NCBI GenBank assembly: GCA_951813085.1
Contig: OX638348.1
Location: 1,435,627 to 1,499,626, forward strand
Direction: 5' to 3'
DNA: 64,000 bases
Source of the DNA: an uncultured Opitutaceae bacterium
GTDB taxonomy: Bacteria > Verrucomicrobiota > Verrucomicrobiia > Opitutales > Opitutaceae
Under the pieces are notes generated by a model. The model saw nothing but the letters and a program-made list of their open reading frames with translations. It was not told the DNA's origin and made no database searches. How positions within the stretch are numbered: the first letter of the stretch is position 1; the number at the start of each line of letters is the position of its first letter. Shown here one piece after another: positions 25,080-34,104 of this stretch. Made by a program: the position numbers and the translations under genes.

Positions 25080-26132
25080 ATGCGCGAACAGGGAAACGCC
25101 TGCATCGCGGTAGATGCAATGGGCTCCGACAAAGGTCCGCCTGAAATGGTCGGCGCGGTGAAGCTCGCTCTCGAACGGTACCCCGAAATCGCTCCCATCA
25201 TCCTGGTCGGTGATGAATCGACAATCGCCCCTCTTTTAGACGAGGCCGCCCTCGCCGATCATCCTAAAATCCGAACGTTTCACGCCTCGCAGGTGGTCGA
25301 CATGGATGACAAGCCGATTCAAGCGATGAAGCACAAGCAGGACTCCAGCATGGCCCGATCCATAGAGCTTGTCAAAGACGGCGAAGCAGCTGTGGTAGTC
25401 AGCTGCGGCAACACCGGGACCTTGATGGCTAGCGGCACCATACGCCTCCGCACGATGGAGGGTATCGAACGGCCCGCATTGGCGACCGTGATGCCACGCC
25501 AGAAAGGACATTTCGTCCTCATAGACGCGGGCGCCAATCCCCTGGCAAAACCCGAGCACCTCGTGCACAACGCCGTCCTGGGCAGCGACTATTGCAAACA
25601 TGTCCTGGGAACGGAAAACCCACGAGTCGGCTTGATGACCATTGGGACTGAGGAAGGCAAAGGCAACGAAACCACCAATGCCGCCAACGAGCTGCTAAAG
25701 AGCATTTCCGAGGTAATAAATTATCATGGCCCCATCGAAGGATTCCAGCTCTTCGAGGACGTAGTCGATGTCGTCGTATGCGATGGCTTCACAGGGAACG
25801 TCGTCCTGAAAACGTGCGAATCCCTTTTCAAATGCCTGTTCAAGGACTTTCTCGGGGGTGAAATTCGAAAGAATCCGATGCGACAATTTGGCTACCTTTG
25901 CTCAAAGGGAGCCTATGATGCCATACGAGATCAGCTCAATCCCGATCGCTACGGGGGCGCCCCACTACTGGGCCTCAAGGGCAACATTCTCAAGGCCCAC
26001 GGCTCCAGCAATCGCGAATCGGTCATGAACGCCATACGTATCGCGAACGAGATCATCAGCGCCGATCTGAATTCGCAGATCACCGGCGACATCCAGAAAG
26101 CCAATCAGATCATTTTTCCCCCCGCAAATTGA
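25080..26132 (+). CDS. plsX: Phosphate acyltransferase PlsX
   Basis: Makes acyl-phosphate from acyl-ACP for the PlsY branch of phospholipid synthesis, at the inner face of the membrane. The N-terminus A-V-D-A-M-G-S-D-K-G-P is diagnostic. S-C-G-N-T-G, D-A-G-A-N and V-C-D-G-F-T-G-N-V follow. The 350-residue length is typical. It lies between rpmF and fabH, as in many bacteria, with a 57-base gap to the fabH start I chose. No strong ribosome binding site precedes ATG 25080. Confidence 0.95.
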   Translation: MREQGNACIAVDAMGSDKGPPEMVGAVKLALERYPEIAPIILVGDESTIAPLLDEAALADHPKIRTFHASQVVDMDDKPIQAMKHKQDSSMARSIELVKDGEAAVVVSCGNTGTLMASGTIRLRTMEGIERPALATVMPRQKGHFVLIDAGANPLAKPEHLVHNAVLGSDYCKHVLGTENPRVGLMTIGTEEGKGNETTNAANELLKSISEVINYHGPIEGFQLFEDVVDVVVCDGFTGNVVLKTCESLFKCLFKDFLGGEIRKNPMRQFGYLCSKGAYDAIRDQLNPDRYGGAPLLGLKGNILKAHGSSNRESVMNAIRIANEIISADLNSQITGDIQKANQIIFPPAN

Positions 26133-26189
26133 GACCCTCCTCATTTGCGGATTGCCTCCAAAGGAAGTCTCCACATTCAGTCTCAACGC

Positions 26190-27188
26190 ATGAGTTCACT
26201 GCCACGTTCAGTCGTCATTAAGGGAACCGGGTCCTATACTCCCGACAACATACAGACGAACAACGACTTAACGAAATACGTGGAAACATCGGACGAGTGG
26301 ATATTCACCCGTACCGGCATTCGAGAGAGACGCATCGCATCTGCAGATGAAACCGCGTCCGACATGGGAGCGATTGCAGCGCGAAGAGCGCTTGAAAGTT
26401 CCGGCCTCAAGATCGAGGACATTGATCTCGTTATCGCCGCCACTATCACGCCTGATATGCCGTTTCCCTCCACGGCCTGCCTGATCCAGACCAAATTGGG
26501 CATTTCGAATGCGGTATGCATGGATATCGAAGCCGCCTGTTCCGGATTTCTCTACATAATGGAAGTCGCGGCTTCGATGCTAAAGTGCGGCCGATATCGG
26601 CATGCCTTGATCGTGGGCACGGAGAAACTGTCTAGCATCCTCGACTGGGAAGACCGGACCACTTGCGTACTATTTGGCGACGGCGCAGGCGCGGCCGTAC
26701 TCGCGCCCTCCGATACGCCTGATGTTGGCCTGATCGACTTCAAGCTGGGAGCAGATGGCTCGAAAGGAGACGTGCTCTACATGCCCGGCGGGGGAAGCGC
26801 AATCCCAGCATCCAGCCAGTCGTTGGACGATAGAATGCACTTTCTGAAGATGCGCGGACGTGAGGTCTTCAAGCTGGCAGTCACTGTAATGGAGCAGGCG
26901 GCAAAAGAAATTCTTGAACAAAATGGCGTGAATTCAGACCAACTGTCTTGCGTAATCCCGCACCAAGCTAATTTGCGGATCATAGAACTCATTTCATCTC
27001 GTCTCGAAATTCCAATGGATCGATTTTACCTGAATCTGGAGAAATACGGCAATACATCCGCCGCCTCCATTCCGATCGCTCTCGATGAAGCCTATCGCGC
27101 AGGGCGTATTCAATCGGGAGATCTCACTCTGATGGTAGCGTTCGGAGCAGGGCTCACTTGGGGAGCAGCCCTCGTTCGCTCTCCCTAG
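26190..27188 (+). CDS. fabH: 3-oxoacyl-ACP synthase III (KAS III)
   Basis: Catalyses the first condensation of fatty-acid synthesis, acetyl-CoA with malonyl-ACP. The catalytic triad is visible: Cys in I-E-A-A-C-S-G-F-L, His in V-I-P-H-Q-A-N and Asn in Y-G-N-T-S-A-A-S-I-P. The N-terminal G-T-G-S-Y-T-P-D and D-E-W-I-F-T-R-T-G-I-R-E-R-R are typical. ATG 26190 gives the normal length of 332 residues; a TTG at 26145 would add 15 unconserved residues. Third gene of the rpmF-plsX-fabH run. Confidence 0.95.
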   Translation: MSSLPRSVVIKGTGSYTPDNIQTNNDLTKYVETSDEWIFTRTGIRERRIASADETASDMGAIAARRALESSGLKIEDIDLVIAATITPDMPFPSTACLIQTKLGISNAVCMDIEAACSGFLYIMEVAASMLKCGRYRHALIVGTEKLSSILDWEDRTTCVLFGDGAGAAVLAPSDTPDVGLIDFKLGADGSKGDVLYMPGGGSAIPASSQSLDDRMHFLKMRGREVFKLAVTVMEQAAKEILEQNGVNSDQLSCVIPHQANLRIIELISSRLEIPMDRFYLNLEKYGNTSAASIPIALDEAYRAGRIQSGDLTLMVAFGAGLTWGAALVRSP

Positions 27189-27246
27189 CGTCCTTTCCAA
27201 ACTTTAGCTTGATACAACCAGTCAGTCCCGATTCCCTAACATTCGC

Positions 27247-28326
27247 ATGACCCGCATTTTCACATTCCTAGTTGCAATCGCGCTCTCCTTCTCGGGAGTA
27301 CACGCAGCCAATTTAACGTGGGACCCCATCAACGGCTATCAATCTGACGAAGTAGAGCTTTCCGGCCTCCTTCCGCAGGAAATTCAACGTGTACTCGACT
27401 GGATGAATGCGGGCCGCAAGGCGGAAGAAAACGGACGACTCAAGAAAGCGCTCCGCAGATACAAGCGCGTAAACAATAAATACCCAAAGAGCCAGTACGC
27501 TCCAGAAGCCCTGTACCGCACCTCCCAAATCAGGCTTCGACAAAATAAAATCGACCACGCGTTCGACGCGTTCGAGCTAATCGCTTACGTTTATCCCAGC
27601 TACGGTAGCTTCAACGATACAATCGGGGAGATGTACAAGATCGCCGTCCGCAGGCAGGAGAGCTATCGCGAAAAGATTTTCGGCATCTTCCCCGGATTCC
27701 TCAACTACGATAGAGCCATTCGGTATTTTGAGCGCATCGTAGTGATCGCTCCATACAGCGACTATGCGCCATTGTCCTTGATGAATGTCGCCCAAATTTG
27801 GTCAAAACGGAAAAACGACACAATGGCGATCTACTCGCTTGATCGACTGATCACCAATTACCCAAGGAGCTTTCTCACCCCTGATGCGTATATTCAATTA
27901 GCGAATACGCACGCAAATCTGGTGCGAGGACCCTTCTATGACCAAAGCAATACCGAGGATGCTATTACGTTTTTCGAGGATTTTCTAATTCAGTTCCCCG
28001 CGAACAACCGCGTCGATGAAGCTGAGGACGGACTTTACGAGACGCAGAATGTAATGGCCCTGAGCAAGGTCAAAATTGGCGACTTCTACTTCCATAAGCG
28101 GGCTAATTTCCATGCAGCAAAGGTGCTCTACAACGAGGCGATCACCATCGCTCCTAAATCCGGCAGCGCAGAGATGGCCCGCGTAAAGCTCGATATGATC
28201 AGCGCCAAAGAAGAGAAGCTCGGCATCGTCGACGAAGGCGAAGCCGAGCGTGAAGCGCCCACTGTTGAGGAAATGGAGAAAAAAGCGGAAAAACGGGCCA
28301 AACGAAAAGTTCTTGGAATTTTCTAG
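27247..28326 (+). CDS. bamD: BamD-like outer-membrane assembly TPR protein
   Basis: The 359-residue exported protein has a signal peptide (F-L-V-A-I-A-L-S-F-S-G-V-H-A). TPR-type helical repeats match the pattern of BamD/YfiO: G-R-L-K-K-A-L-R-R-Y-K-R-V-N-N-K-Y-P-K-S, A-P-E-A-L-Y-R-T-S-Q, and F-L-T-P-D-A-Y-I-Q-L-A. BamD is an essential partner of BamA in inserting outer-membrane barrels. Unlike E. coli BamD there is no lipobox cysteine, and a charged K/E-rich C-terminal tail is added, so attachment to the membrane may differ. The lptE-like gene follows 35 bases on. Confidence 0.7.
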   Translation: MTRIFTFLVAIALSFSGVHAANLTWDPINGYQSDEVELSGLLPQEIQRVLDWMNAGRKAEENGRLKKALRRYKRVNNKYPKSQYAPEALYRTSQIRLRQNKIDHAFDAFELIAYVYPSYGSFNDTIGEMYKIAVRRQESYREKIFGIFPGFLNYDRAIRYFERIVVIAPYSDYAPLSLMNVAQIWSKRKNDTMAIYSLDRLITNYPRSFLTPDAYIQLANTHANLVRGPFYDQSNTEDAITFFEDFLIQFPANNRVDEAEDGLYETQNVMALSKVKIGDFYFHKRANFHAAKVLYNEAITIAPKSGSAEMARVKLDMISAKEEKLGIVDEGEAEREAPTVEEMEKKAEKRAKRKVLGIF

Positions 28327-28361
28327 ATCTGTTTCGCCTCGAAGCTCGAATTACTTTTCGT

Positions 28362-28883
28362 ATGAATCGGTTCCGATACACCATTCTGCCCATACTAGGA
28401 GCGCTCCTTTTCAGCGGTTGCGCCTCTTATGAGCTCGGTCACCCAGGAAGCGACCAAGACTCCTACAAAAGCGTCTACGTTAAGCCCATTCGCAACGACT
28501 CTACCTACCCAATGCTCAAGGCGTCGCTGACCGCCTCCATTCGGAGAGCCATCGCTGATACAGGATTTCTTGAGCTCGAATCCGCGGAGACCGCGGAGAC
28601 CGTGCTCGAGACTCGGGTAATTTCCGTAAAGCGAGAGATCGCGGCTGTCTCGTCAATCGACGTCGGTCGCGGACGAAAGTACGAGCTCGAATTCGAGACG
28701 CTTTGCAGCTTGTACAGCCAAACGGAGAACGGGCTGTCTCCAATATTCATCGACCGACGCATCCTATCGAAGCAGGATATATTTGCAGATGGCGGACAGG
28801 TAGACGCCGAGCATCAAGCCGGGCCTGAAATCGCACGTAAAATCGCGCGTCGCGTAGCGGAAACCGTACTCGACACCTGGTAA
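28362..28883 (+). CDS. lptE: LptE-like LPS-assembly lipoprotein
   Basis: The 173-residue protein has a lipoprotein signal ending in L-L-F-S-G-C, so the mature protein would be lipidated. The body has the LptE-type layout: V-Y-V-K-P-I-R-N-D-S-T-Y-P near the front, an alpha segment with L-K-A-S-L-T-A-S-I-R-R-A-I, a Y-E-L-E-F-E-T strand, and a terminal helix (A-R-K-I-A-R-R-V-A-E-T-V-L). LptE plugs the LptD barrel that delivers LPS to the surface. The bamD-like gene just upstream is consistent with an envelope-assembly role. LptE is poorly conserved, so confidence is moderate. Confidence 0.7.
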   Translation: MNRFRYTILPILGALLFSGCASYELGHPGSDQDSYKSVYVKPIRNDSTYPMLKASLTASIRRAIADTGFLELESAETAETVLETRVISVKREIAAVSSIDVGRGRKYELEFETLCSLYSQTENGLSPIFIDRRILSKQDIFADGGQVDAEHQAGPEIARKIARRVAETVLDTW

Positions 28884-28946
28884 GGAGTTCCAGAATCCCC
28901 ATTTTGGGATCGCTTATCCATTCGCCTCTTTTCTAATAGGCTTCAA

Positions 28947-29603
28947 ATGGAGCCTCCTATACTTGCGCCATCGATGCTTGCCGCAGATCACAGTCGTCTC
29001 GCCGACGACATCGCTGCCGTAGGGGATGCGGGTGCCCGCTGGTTGCACGTCGATATCATGGATGGGCACTTCGTACCGAACCTATCCTTCGGTCCGCAAA
29101 CCGTCGCCGATCTTCGCCCGAAGTCGACCTTGTTTTTCGATGTGCACCTGATGCTCGATAACCCTCAGGAATATATCGAGGCATTCATAGAGGCAGGAGC
29201 GGACCAAGTATCAATTCATGTCGAACCGGACTACGACATCGCGAATTCGCTTGCGCGTATTCGCAATCTCGGGGCGAAACCAGGAATTGTCCTCAATCCT
29301 AAAACGAATGTAGAGGCGGCGTTTCCTTATTTAAGTCAAGTAGACATTGTTTTAGCCATGACCGTTCAACCAGGCTTCGGAGGCCAGTCATTCGACCAGT
29401 CCGTCATGCAGAAAACAATCGCCCTAGATGCGTACCGAAACAAAAATTCTTTGAAATACCGCATTCAAGTCGATGGCGGAATCAACCTCGAAACAGCTCG
29501 TATCTGCCGTGATTCCAGAGTGGATACATTCGTGGCTGGTACCGCATTCTTCAAGTCCGACGATCAAGAGCAGTTCTTGAGCGCCATTGAATCAATGCCC
29601 TAG
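28947..29603 (+). CDS. rpe: Ribulose-phosphate 3-epimerase
   Basis: Interconverts ribulose-5-phosphate and xylulose-5-phosphate in the pentose phosphate pathway. The 218-residue TIM barrel shows I-L-A-P-S-M-L-A-A-D, H-V-D-I-M-D-G-H-F-V-P-N, D-V-H-L-M and M-T-V-Q-P-G-F-G-G-Q. The catalytic Asp lies in Q-V-D-G-G-I-N. The His and Asp metal ligands are all present. The hpt gene begins one base after its stop, so the two are probably cotranscribed. Confidence 0.95.
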   Translation: MEPPILAPSMLAADHSRLADDIAAVGDAGARWLHVDIMDGHFVPNLSFGPQTVADLRPKSTLFFDVHLMLDNPQEYIEAFIEAGADQVSIHVEPDYDIANSLARIRNLGAKPGIVLNPKTNVEAAFPYLSQVDIVLAMTVQPGFGGQSFDQSVMQKTIALDAYRNKNSLKYRIQVDGGINLETARICRDSRVDTFVAGTAFFKSDDQEQFLSAIESMP

Positions 29604-29604
29604 C

Positions 29605-30186
29605 ATGGAAACGCTTCAACCTCTACCCAGCTATAGCATTTCCGATCTCGAGGAAGTTCTCGTGACCGAAGCTCAAATCTCAAGACGCGTTGACGAACTC
29701 GCTAAAGAGATCACCTCCCACTATGCTCCCAATGACATAACAATTGTTTGCGTCCTTAGCGGAGCGCTGGTCTTCACGGCCGATCTTATTAGAAAATTGG
29801 ATATTCCAACGCGGTTGGATTGCATTCGAGCCGACAGCTACGGCGCAACAACCGAAGCGACACGTCCTCCAAGGATCACAAATCCCTTGAAAACAGACAT
29901 CAAAGACCGACACGTATTGGTCATTGATGATATATTGGATACCGGAAATACGATTTTCGCCATAGTTAACCATCTCCAAAACGCTAGTCCTGCGTCTCTA
30001 AAGTCGTGCGTTCTTCTCGACAAGAAAGAGCGTAGGCAGATCGAAATCGAAGCGGATTTCACAGGATTCGAGATTCCGGACGCATTCGTAGTTGGGTATG
30101 GGCTCGATTTCGCAGAGCACTATCGCAACTTGAAATGCATCGGTTCCTTGAAACGCCAATTTCAATCGATACCGGATACTAGGTGA
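29605..30186 (+). CDS. hpt: Hypoxanthine phosphoribosyltransferase
   Basis: Salvages hypoxanthine (and usually guanine) with PRPP. The diagnostic PRPP loop V-L-V-I-D-D-I-L-D-T-G-N-T is present. So are V-L-S-G-A-L-V-F near the N-terminus (PPi-binding loop position) and F-V-V-G-Y-G-L-D-F-A-E-H-Y-R-N-L near the C-terminus. Its ATG at 29605 follows the rpe stop by one base; an upstream in-frame ATG at 29587 would overlap rpe and is less likely. Length about 193 residues, normal. Confidence 0.93.
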   Translation: METLQPLPSYSISDLEEVLVTEAQISRRVDELAKEITSHYAPNDITIVCVLSGALVFTADLIRKLDIPTRLDCIRADSYGATTEATRPPRITNPLKTDIKDRHVLVIDDILDTGNTIFAIVNHLQNASPASLKSCVLLDKKERRQIEIEADFTGFEIPDAFVVGYGLDFAEHYRNLKCIGSLKRQFQSIPDTR

Positions 30187-30230
30187 CAAGCTCTTGATAG
30201 TTAAGCGCAAGCGCGCTTCGATCCTTACGC

Positions 30231-31066
30231 ATGATATTGGCGGATAGTTGGCAAGACTACGAGATCCTCGAATGCGGCGACGGCATGAAAAAAGAGCGTT
30301 GGGGTGATTTCGTGCTCGTGAGACCAGATCCCCAAGTTATCTGGCCATTGAAGTCAGACGGATGGGGCGAGTACGACGCATTCTATCATCGCAGTAAGAA
30401 AGGAGGCGGGAAATGGGAATACAACCGGAGTCTTCCTGATTTCTGGAAAGTAAGCTACGGGAATTCGACGTTCAAAATCCGACCCACCGACTTCAAGCAC
30501 ACGGGCCTATTTCCCGAGCAAGCAGTCAACTGGGACTGGTTTAGCTCGCTTGTTGGCGGTGCAAAGCAACCTCCACGCGTTCTCAACCTTTTCGGATATA
30601 CTGGAGGCGCAACGATCGCAGCGGCCCAGGCGGGAGCAAGCGTTTGCCACGTCGATGCCGCTAAAGGAATGGTCGCATGGTGCCGGGAGAACGCTGCTCT
30701 CAGCGGACTCCAACAGGCCCCGATTCGCTATATCGTCGACGATCGCGTCAAATTTGTTGACCGCGAGATAAGGCGCGGCAGCCAGTACGATGGCATCATT
30801 ATGGATCCCCCATCATATGGCCGAGGCAAGCGGGGCGAAGTGTGGCAGTTTGATCGTGACTCGTGGCGCTTCCTTCAAAAGTGCCGTCAAATCTTGTCGT
30901 CAACGCCTATGCGACAGGTGTCTCTCCTACGATCGTTGGAAACCTCGTACGCGAGACGCTTTCCGAATTGGGCGGCCAGGTGAGCAATGGCGAGATTGGC
31001 CTCCCCATTGCAAATAGCCTCAATGCCTTACCGTGCGGACTATACACGCGGTGGCAAAGCGTATAA
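30231..31066 (+). pseudogene. RlmK-type SAM methyltransferase, frameshifted near 3' end
   Basis: The first ~225 codons from ATG 30231 form a class I SAM-dependent methyltransferase of the RlmK/PF10672 type. The SAM loop is V-L-N-L-F-G-Y-T-G-G and the catalytic-site motif M-D-P-P-S-Y-G-R-G. After F-L-Q-K-C-R-Q-I-L the frame runs into unrelated sequence. The expected continuation V-V-N-A-Y-A-T-G-V-S-P-T, then G-E-I-G-L-P-I and L-P-C-G, appears in another frame from about 30895 to a TAA at 31064-31066. About eight expected residues are missing at the junction, so a small deletion caused the shift. The protein would normally methylate rRNA. Confidence 0.7.
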
Positions 31067-31181
31067 TTCAAAAATTTTTACCGAAAACGTAACAATCAAC
31101 TAGACGCTTAACCTTGAGTTTCGCGACACAGGCCTAAGCCTTTAGTAACTACAAAATTAGAGTCTACCCAGATCCTAAAGA

Positions 31182-32039
31182 ATGAAATCAAACGACTTTA
31201 CGGGCAGCAAATTCTTCGAGTTCTACAACAACATCGACTACCCTTCCTACCAAAAGGAAAAGAAACGGCTACAGGTCGAACTTCTCAAGCTACAGCATTG
31301 GGTGATCAACAACAAGAAGCGAGTCGCGCTCGTATTCGAAGGCCGTGACGCTGCGGGTAAAGGAGGCTCCATAAAACGCTTCACCGAATACATGATGCCT
31401 AAGCATTTCAATGTAGTCGAATTGGGGATACCTACGCCTAAGGAATCAAAGAACTGGTTTCGGCGGTACGAAAAGCACTTTCCCGCTGAAGGAGAAATCA
31501 CGTTCTTCGATCGATCCTGGTACAATCGAGCGCTCATCGAGCCCACCATGGGATACTGTACTAAATCGCAGTACAAGTACTTCATGAAGAAAGTGCTCGA
31601 ATGGGAAGAATTCCACATCAAGAACGGTCTCATTCTAGTAAAGCTATACTTATCGGTATCCAAGCACACGCAGCTCTTTCGATTCAAGGAGAGGCAAGTT
31701 GATCCGCTCAAATACTGGAAGTACTCAGAAAACGATAAGTACGCTCGCGAACATTGGGATGTATTCACCAAGTACAAGGAGCAGATGTTTCAAAAAACAT
31801 CTTCAGCCAAAAGTCCGTGGGCGATCATCAACTCCAATAACAAGCTTGAAACTCGGTTGAAGTCGATGCTCTACATCCTATCGCAGATCCCTTATTCCAA
31901 GAGTTTCGATTTTCGGCCGCTAAAGAAATCCGAGTCTCGGAGACGGTATTCAATAAGCATTGACGGTGTTGCATTCAACAACCTGAACTACCGCCAATTC
32001 CTCCTCCTTGAAACCCTGCATGGACTCTACAAAAAGTAG
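31182..32039 (+). CDS. ppk2: Polyphosphate kinase 2 family protein
   Basis: Transfers phosphate between polyphosphate and nucleotides; this single-domain length (285 residues) is usual for enzymes phosphorylating NDPs or NMPs. The Walker A loop is G54-R-D-A-A-G-K-G-G62, followed by F-F-D-R-S-W-Y-N-R-A (Walker B region). The lid R-F-K-E-R-Q-V-D-P-L-K-Y-W-K and S-P-W-A-I-I-N-S-N-N-K are characteristic. It appears monocistronic, upstream of a convergent tRNA gene. Which nucleotide it prefers cannot be read from sequence alone. Confidence 0.93.
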   Translation: MKSNDFTGSKFFEFYNNIDYPSYQKEKKRLQVELLKLQHWVINNKKRVALVFEGRDAAGKGGSIKRFTEYMMPKHFNVVELGIPTPKESKNWFRRYEKHFPAEGEITFFDRSWYNRALIEPTMGYCTKSQYKYFMKKVLEWEEFHIKNGLILVKLYLSVSKHTQLFRFKERQVDPLKYWKYSENDKYAREHWDVFTKYKEQMFQKTSSAKSPWAIINSNNKLETRLKSMLYILSQIPYSKSFDFRPLKKSESRRRYSISIDGVAFNNLNYRQFLLLETLHGLYKK

Positions 32040-32073
32040 AGGCGATTCCCGGGCAGCTATCGAAATCCAAAAA

Positions 32074-32150
32074 TGGCACGCGGCAAGGGAGTCGAACCCC
32101 TAACCTCCTGATCCGTAGTCAGGTGCTCTATCCAATTGAGCTAGCCGCGC
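32074..32150 (-). tRNA. tRNA-Arg (anticodon ACG)
   Basis: The minus strand reads a complete 77-base cloverleaf with encoded CCA. The acceptor stem GCGCGGC pairs with GCCGCGT (one G-T pair at the end). The D arm is GCTC...GAGC, the anticodon stem CCTGA/TCAGG with loop CTACGGA gives anticodon ACG, and the T arm has loop TTCGACT. A34 is normally edited to inosine to read CGU, CGC and CGA. It lies between ppk2 and hpf. Confidence 0.97.
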
Positions 32151-32280
32151 AGACCATCGAGACCGCCATAAGCGATCGAAGGGTCAGGAGAAAAGGAAGA
32201 ATGCCTGCGCATTTCAAGGCATTTTTTCGAAAATCGCGACTGAGCAAAATGCCTTCATACGCAACCGCTGATCCTGTGGG

Positions 32281-32323
32281 TAAAAAGAATGGCAGCCGGG
32301 CGCTTTCATCGCCCTTAGCTGCC
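32281..32323 (-). terminator. Rho-independent terminator downstream of hpf
   Basis: On the minus strand a two-part stem, GGCAGC...GCTGCC enclosing GGGCG/CGCCC, is followed by ATTCTTTTT. It begins 27 bases after the hpf stop and would separate hpf from the tRNA gene. Confidence 0.7.
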
Positions 32324-32350
32324 AAATTTAAACGATAGGCTGATTCCCGA

Positions 32351-32725
32351 TCAGACTTTCGGAATGCTTGCCGGAATGTCGACCTCGTGCGTGTCCTTAC
32401 GCTTCACTCGTCTCAGTCGGGACCGCCGTCTAAGCATCCGGTCGAGCTTATCTACCAGCAAATCGATCGCCTTGTGGCAATCCTCGTCCCTGACGGACAC
32501 ATTCAACGTCGGCCCATTTATTTCAATATGACCCTTGGCAATAAATTCATGCTCTTTTCCGCTCTTCGTATGATCGCACTCCAATTCCACGTTCACTCTA
32601 ATTATTCGATCCTCATGCCTAAAAAGTCGCTCGACCTTGTCGGTGACCGCCTGTTTCAGCGATTCCGTCAAATCCATGTGGATGCCCGTAATAATCAGAT
32701 CGTGGTTGTTGGCTTGCATATGCAT
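32351..32725 (-). CDS. hpf: Ribosome hibernation-promoting factor, short form
   Basis: HPF/RaiA-family proteins bind the 30S subunit at the decoding centre and silence ribosomes in stationary phase. The 124-residue protein shows I-T-G-I-H-M-D-L-T-E-S-L near the start, V-E-R-L-F-R-H and the central D-E-D-C-H-K-A-I-D-L-L-V-D-K-L-D-R. A basic tail (R-R-R-S-R-L-R-R-V-K-R-K) follows. It lacks the C-terminal dimerisation domain of long HPF. ATG 32725 has an AAGGAGT site five bases upstream, which decides it over the ATG two codons later. Confidence 0.9.
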   Translation of the reverse strand: MHMQANNHDLIITGIHMDLTESLKQAVTDKVERLFRHEDRIIRVNVELECDHTKSGKEHEFIAKGHIEINGPTLNVSVRDEDCHKAIDLLVDKLDRMLRRRSRLRRVKRKDTHEVDIPASIPKV

Positions 32726-32992
32726 AGTACTCCTTTGTGTTGTTGTTTTCTATTCAATGGTCCCAGATTCAAGAACGCACGGTGCGCTCTTGGAAGTCGC
32801 CTCCTCCGCTAATCTAGGGGAGGCCGCTGGGAAAATAATTTCAATCATCGAACGATTGTCTAAACTAAGGGTCGGATCTAAAATTTGCAATCTTTCTCGA
32901 TGCAAACCCATCGTTTTTAAATCGTTAAAACGCCCCTAAGCCTTGAGCGTCGATACGCTCAAATCAGTCTTGGAGCGCACGCCTAACTCACT

Positions 32993-33781
32993 ATGCCAAT
33001 CACCGACTGGGGCTGGGAAATTACTTCGGATGAGCTCCAATCATGGATCATTCAGCACGACAATGACATCGTGCTTCTCAACAAGCCTGCCCTCGTCGTT
33101 TGCCATCCGTCGAAGAAAGGTCCATGGTCATCCTTAGTCGGAGCCTGTCGAGAGCACCTCGGCCTTGACCGTACCCATTTGATCGCTCGACTCGACCGCG
33201 AAACCAGCGGAACCATACTTCTCGCGAAGCACCGCCTAGCCGCGCGTCACTATCAAATGGCCTTGGAACGCCGCGCAGTGACCAAAACCTACCTAGCGAT
33301 ATTGGAAGGACCACTGACTGATGAAAAGTACGTAGACGCTCCCATTGGGAAAGACACCCATAGCCTAGTGCACAGCAAATCGGCTGTACGCTCCCAAGGA
33401 CGAATCCAGGGCGCGCAGACTCGATTCGCTCCGCTTTTCACCACCGACGACTACACGCTCGTTCAGGTCACGCCAATCACTGGCAGAAAGCACCAAATCC
33501 GCGTGCACGCCAGCCATATGGGTCATCCGATCGCCGGGGATAAGCTATATGGACCCGACGAGACCTTATTCCTAGATTTCATCGAAACCGGTTGGACGGC
33601 TAAGCTCGCTGAGTCGCTCCCACTCAATCGGCAAGCGCTTCATGCGTACCGTATGACATTCGAGATCGAAAGCGGCTCACGGTCATTTGTCGCCCCACCG
33701 ACAAAAGACCTGATACAGTTCTGCGAAAAACACCTCAGACTCCCACAAAAACAGTTCCTTGAGCTCCTTTCCCTAGTCTAA
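32993..33781 (+). CDS. RluA-family pseudouridine synthase
   Basis: Isomerises uridine to pseudouridine in rRNA or tRNA. The catalytic motif A-R-L-D-R-E-T-S-G is intact, with the nucleophilic Asp. V-T-K-T-Y-L-A-I-L-E-G, G-R-K-H-Q-I-R-V-H and H-P-I-A-G-D-K-L-Y-G also fit the family. No N-terminal S4 domain is present; the first ~20 residues lead directly to the catalytic domain, as in the small members (TruC/RluA type). The exact target nucleotide cannot be assigned. It stands alone between the hpf region and a small membrane protein gene. Confidence 0.9.
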   Translation: MPITDWGWEITSDELQSWIIQHDNDIVLLNKPALVVCHPSKKGPWSSLVGACREHLGLDRTHLIARLDRETSGTILLAKHRLAARHYQMALERRAVTKTYLAILEGPLTDEKYVDAPIGKDTHSLVHSKSAVRSQGRIQGAQTRFAPLFTTDDYTLVQVTPITGRKHQIRVHASHMGHPIAGDKLYGPDETLFLDFIETGWTAKLAESLPLNRQALHAYRMTFEIESGSRSFVAPPTKDLIQFCEKHLRLPQKQFLELLSLV

Positions 33782-33869
33782 CCCTTCTAGAGACTAATCT
33801 TTCCCCTATATGTAAATAAAACGCTAATTAGCGCTTTATTTACAGGCCGGTTTCGGGTAAATTGCGGCC

Positions 33870-34088
33870 ATGAGATTTAATGCTGCAGGGATCGTGTCTA
33901 TGATGGTTTTCTCCATATTCATATGGATATACGTGCTCAATACTGCCTGGACGGTAGCCCGTGAGTTTTTAGCCATCGTATTTTGGCCCATCCTCAGCAT
34001 CGGAGTCCGTCGACGTGAGCACGGTGGGATCGAATCAACGCAATTTCGATGCCACCGCGTTTTGTCTTTGCTCCTAGAAGAAGGCTAG
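33870..34088 (+). CDS. Small membrane protein, hypothetical
   Basis: The 72-residue frame from ATG 33870 has two hydrophobic segments (I-V-S-M-M-V-F-S-I-F-I-W-I-Y-V-L at ~8-23 and F-L-A-I-V-F-W-P-I-L-S-I-G-V at ~33-46) followed by a charged tail. The stop lies 16 bases before the MFS transporter's GTG start. No similarity is recognised. It may be a real small protein or just an open leader region; it is included because the hydrophobic pattern and spacing are gene-like. Confidence 0.4.
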   Translation: MRFNAAGIVSMMVFSIFIWIYVLNTAWTVAREFLAIVFWPILSIGVRRREHGGIESTQFRCHRVLSLLLEEG

Positions 34089-34104
34089 GTTTTTCTGCGA
34101 CAAC

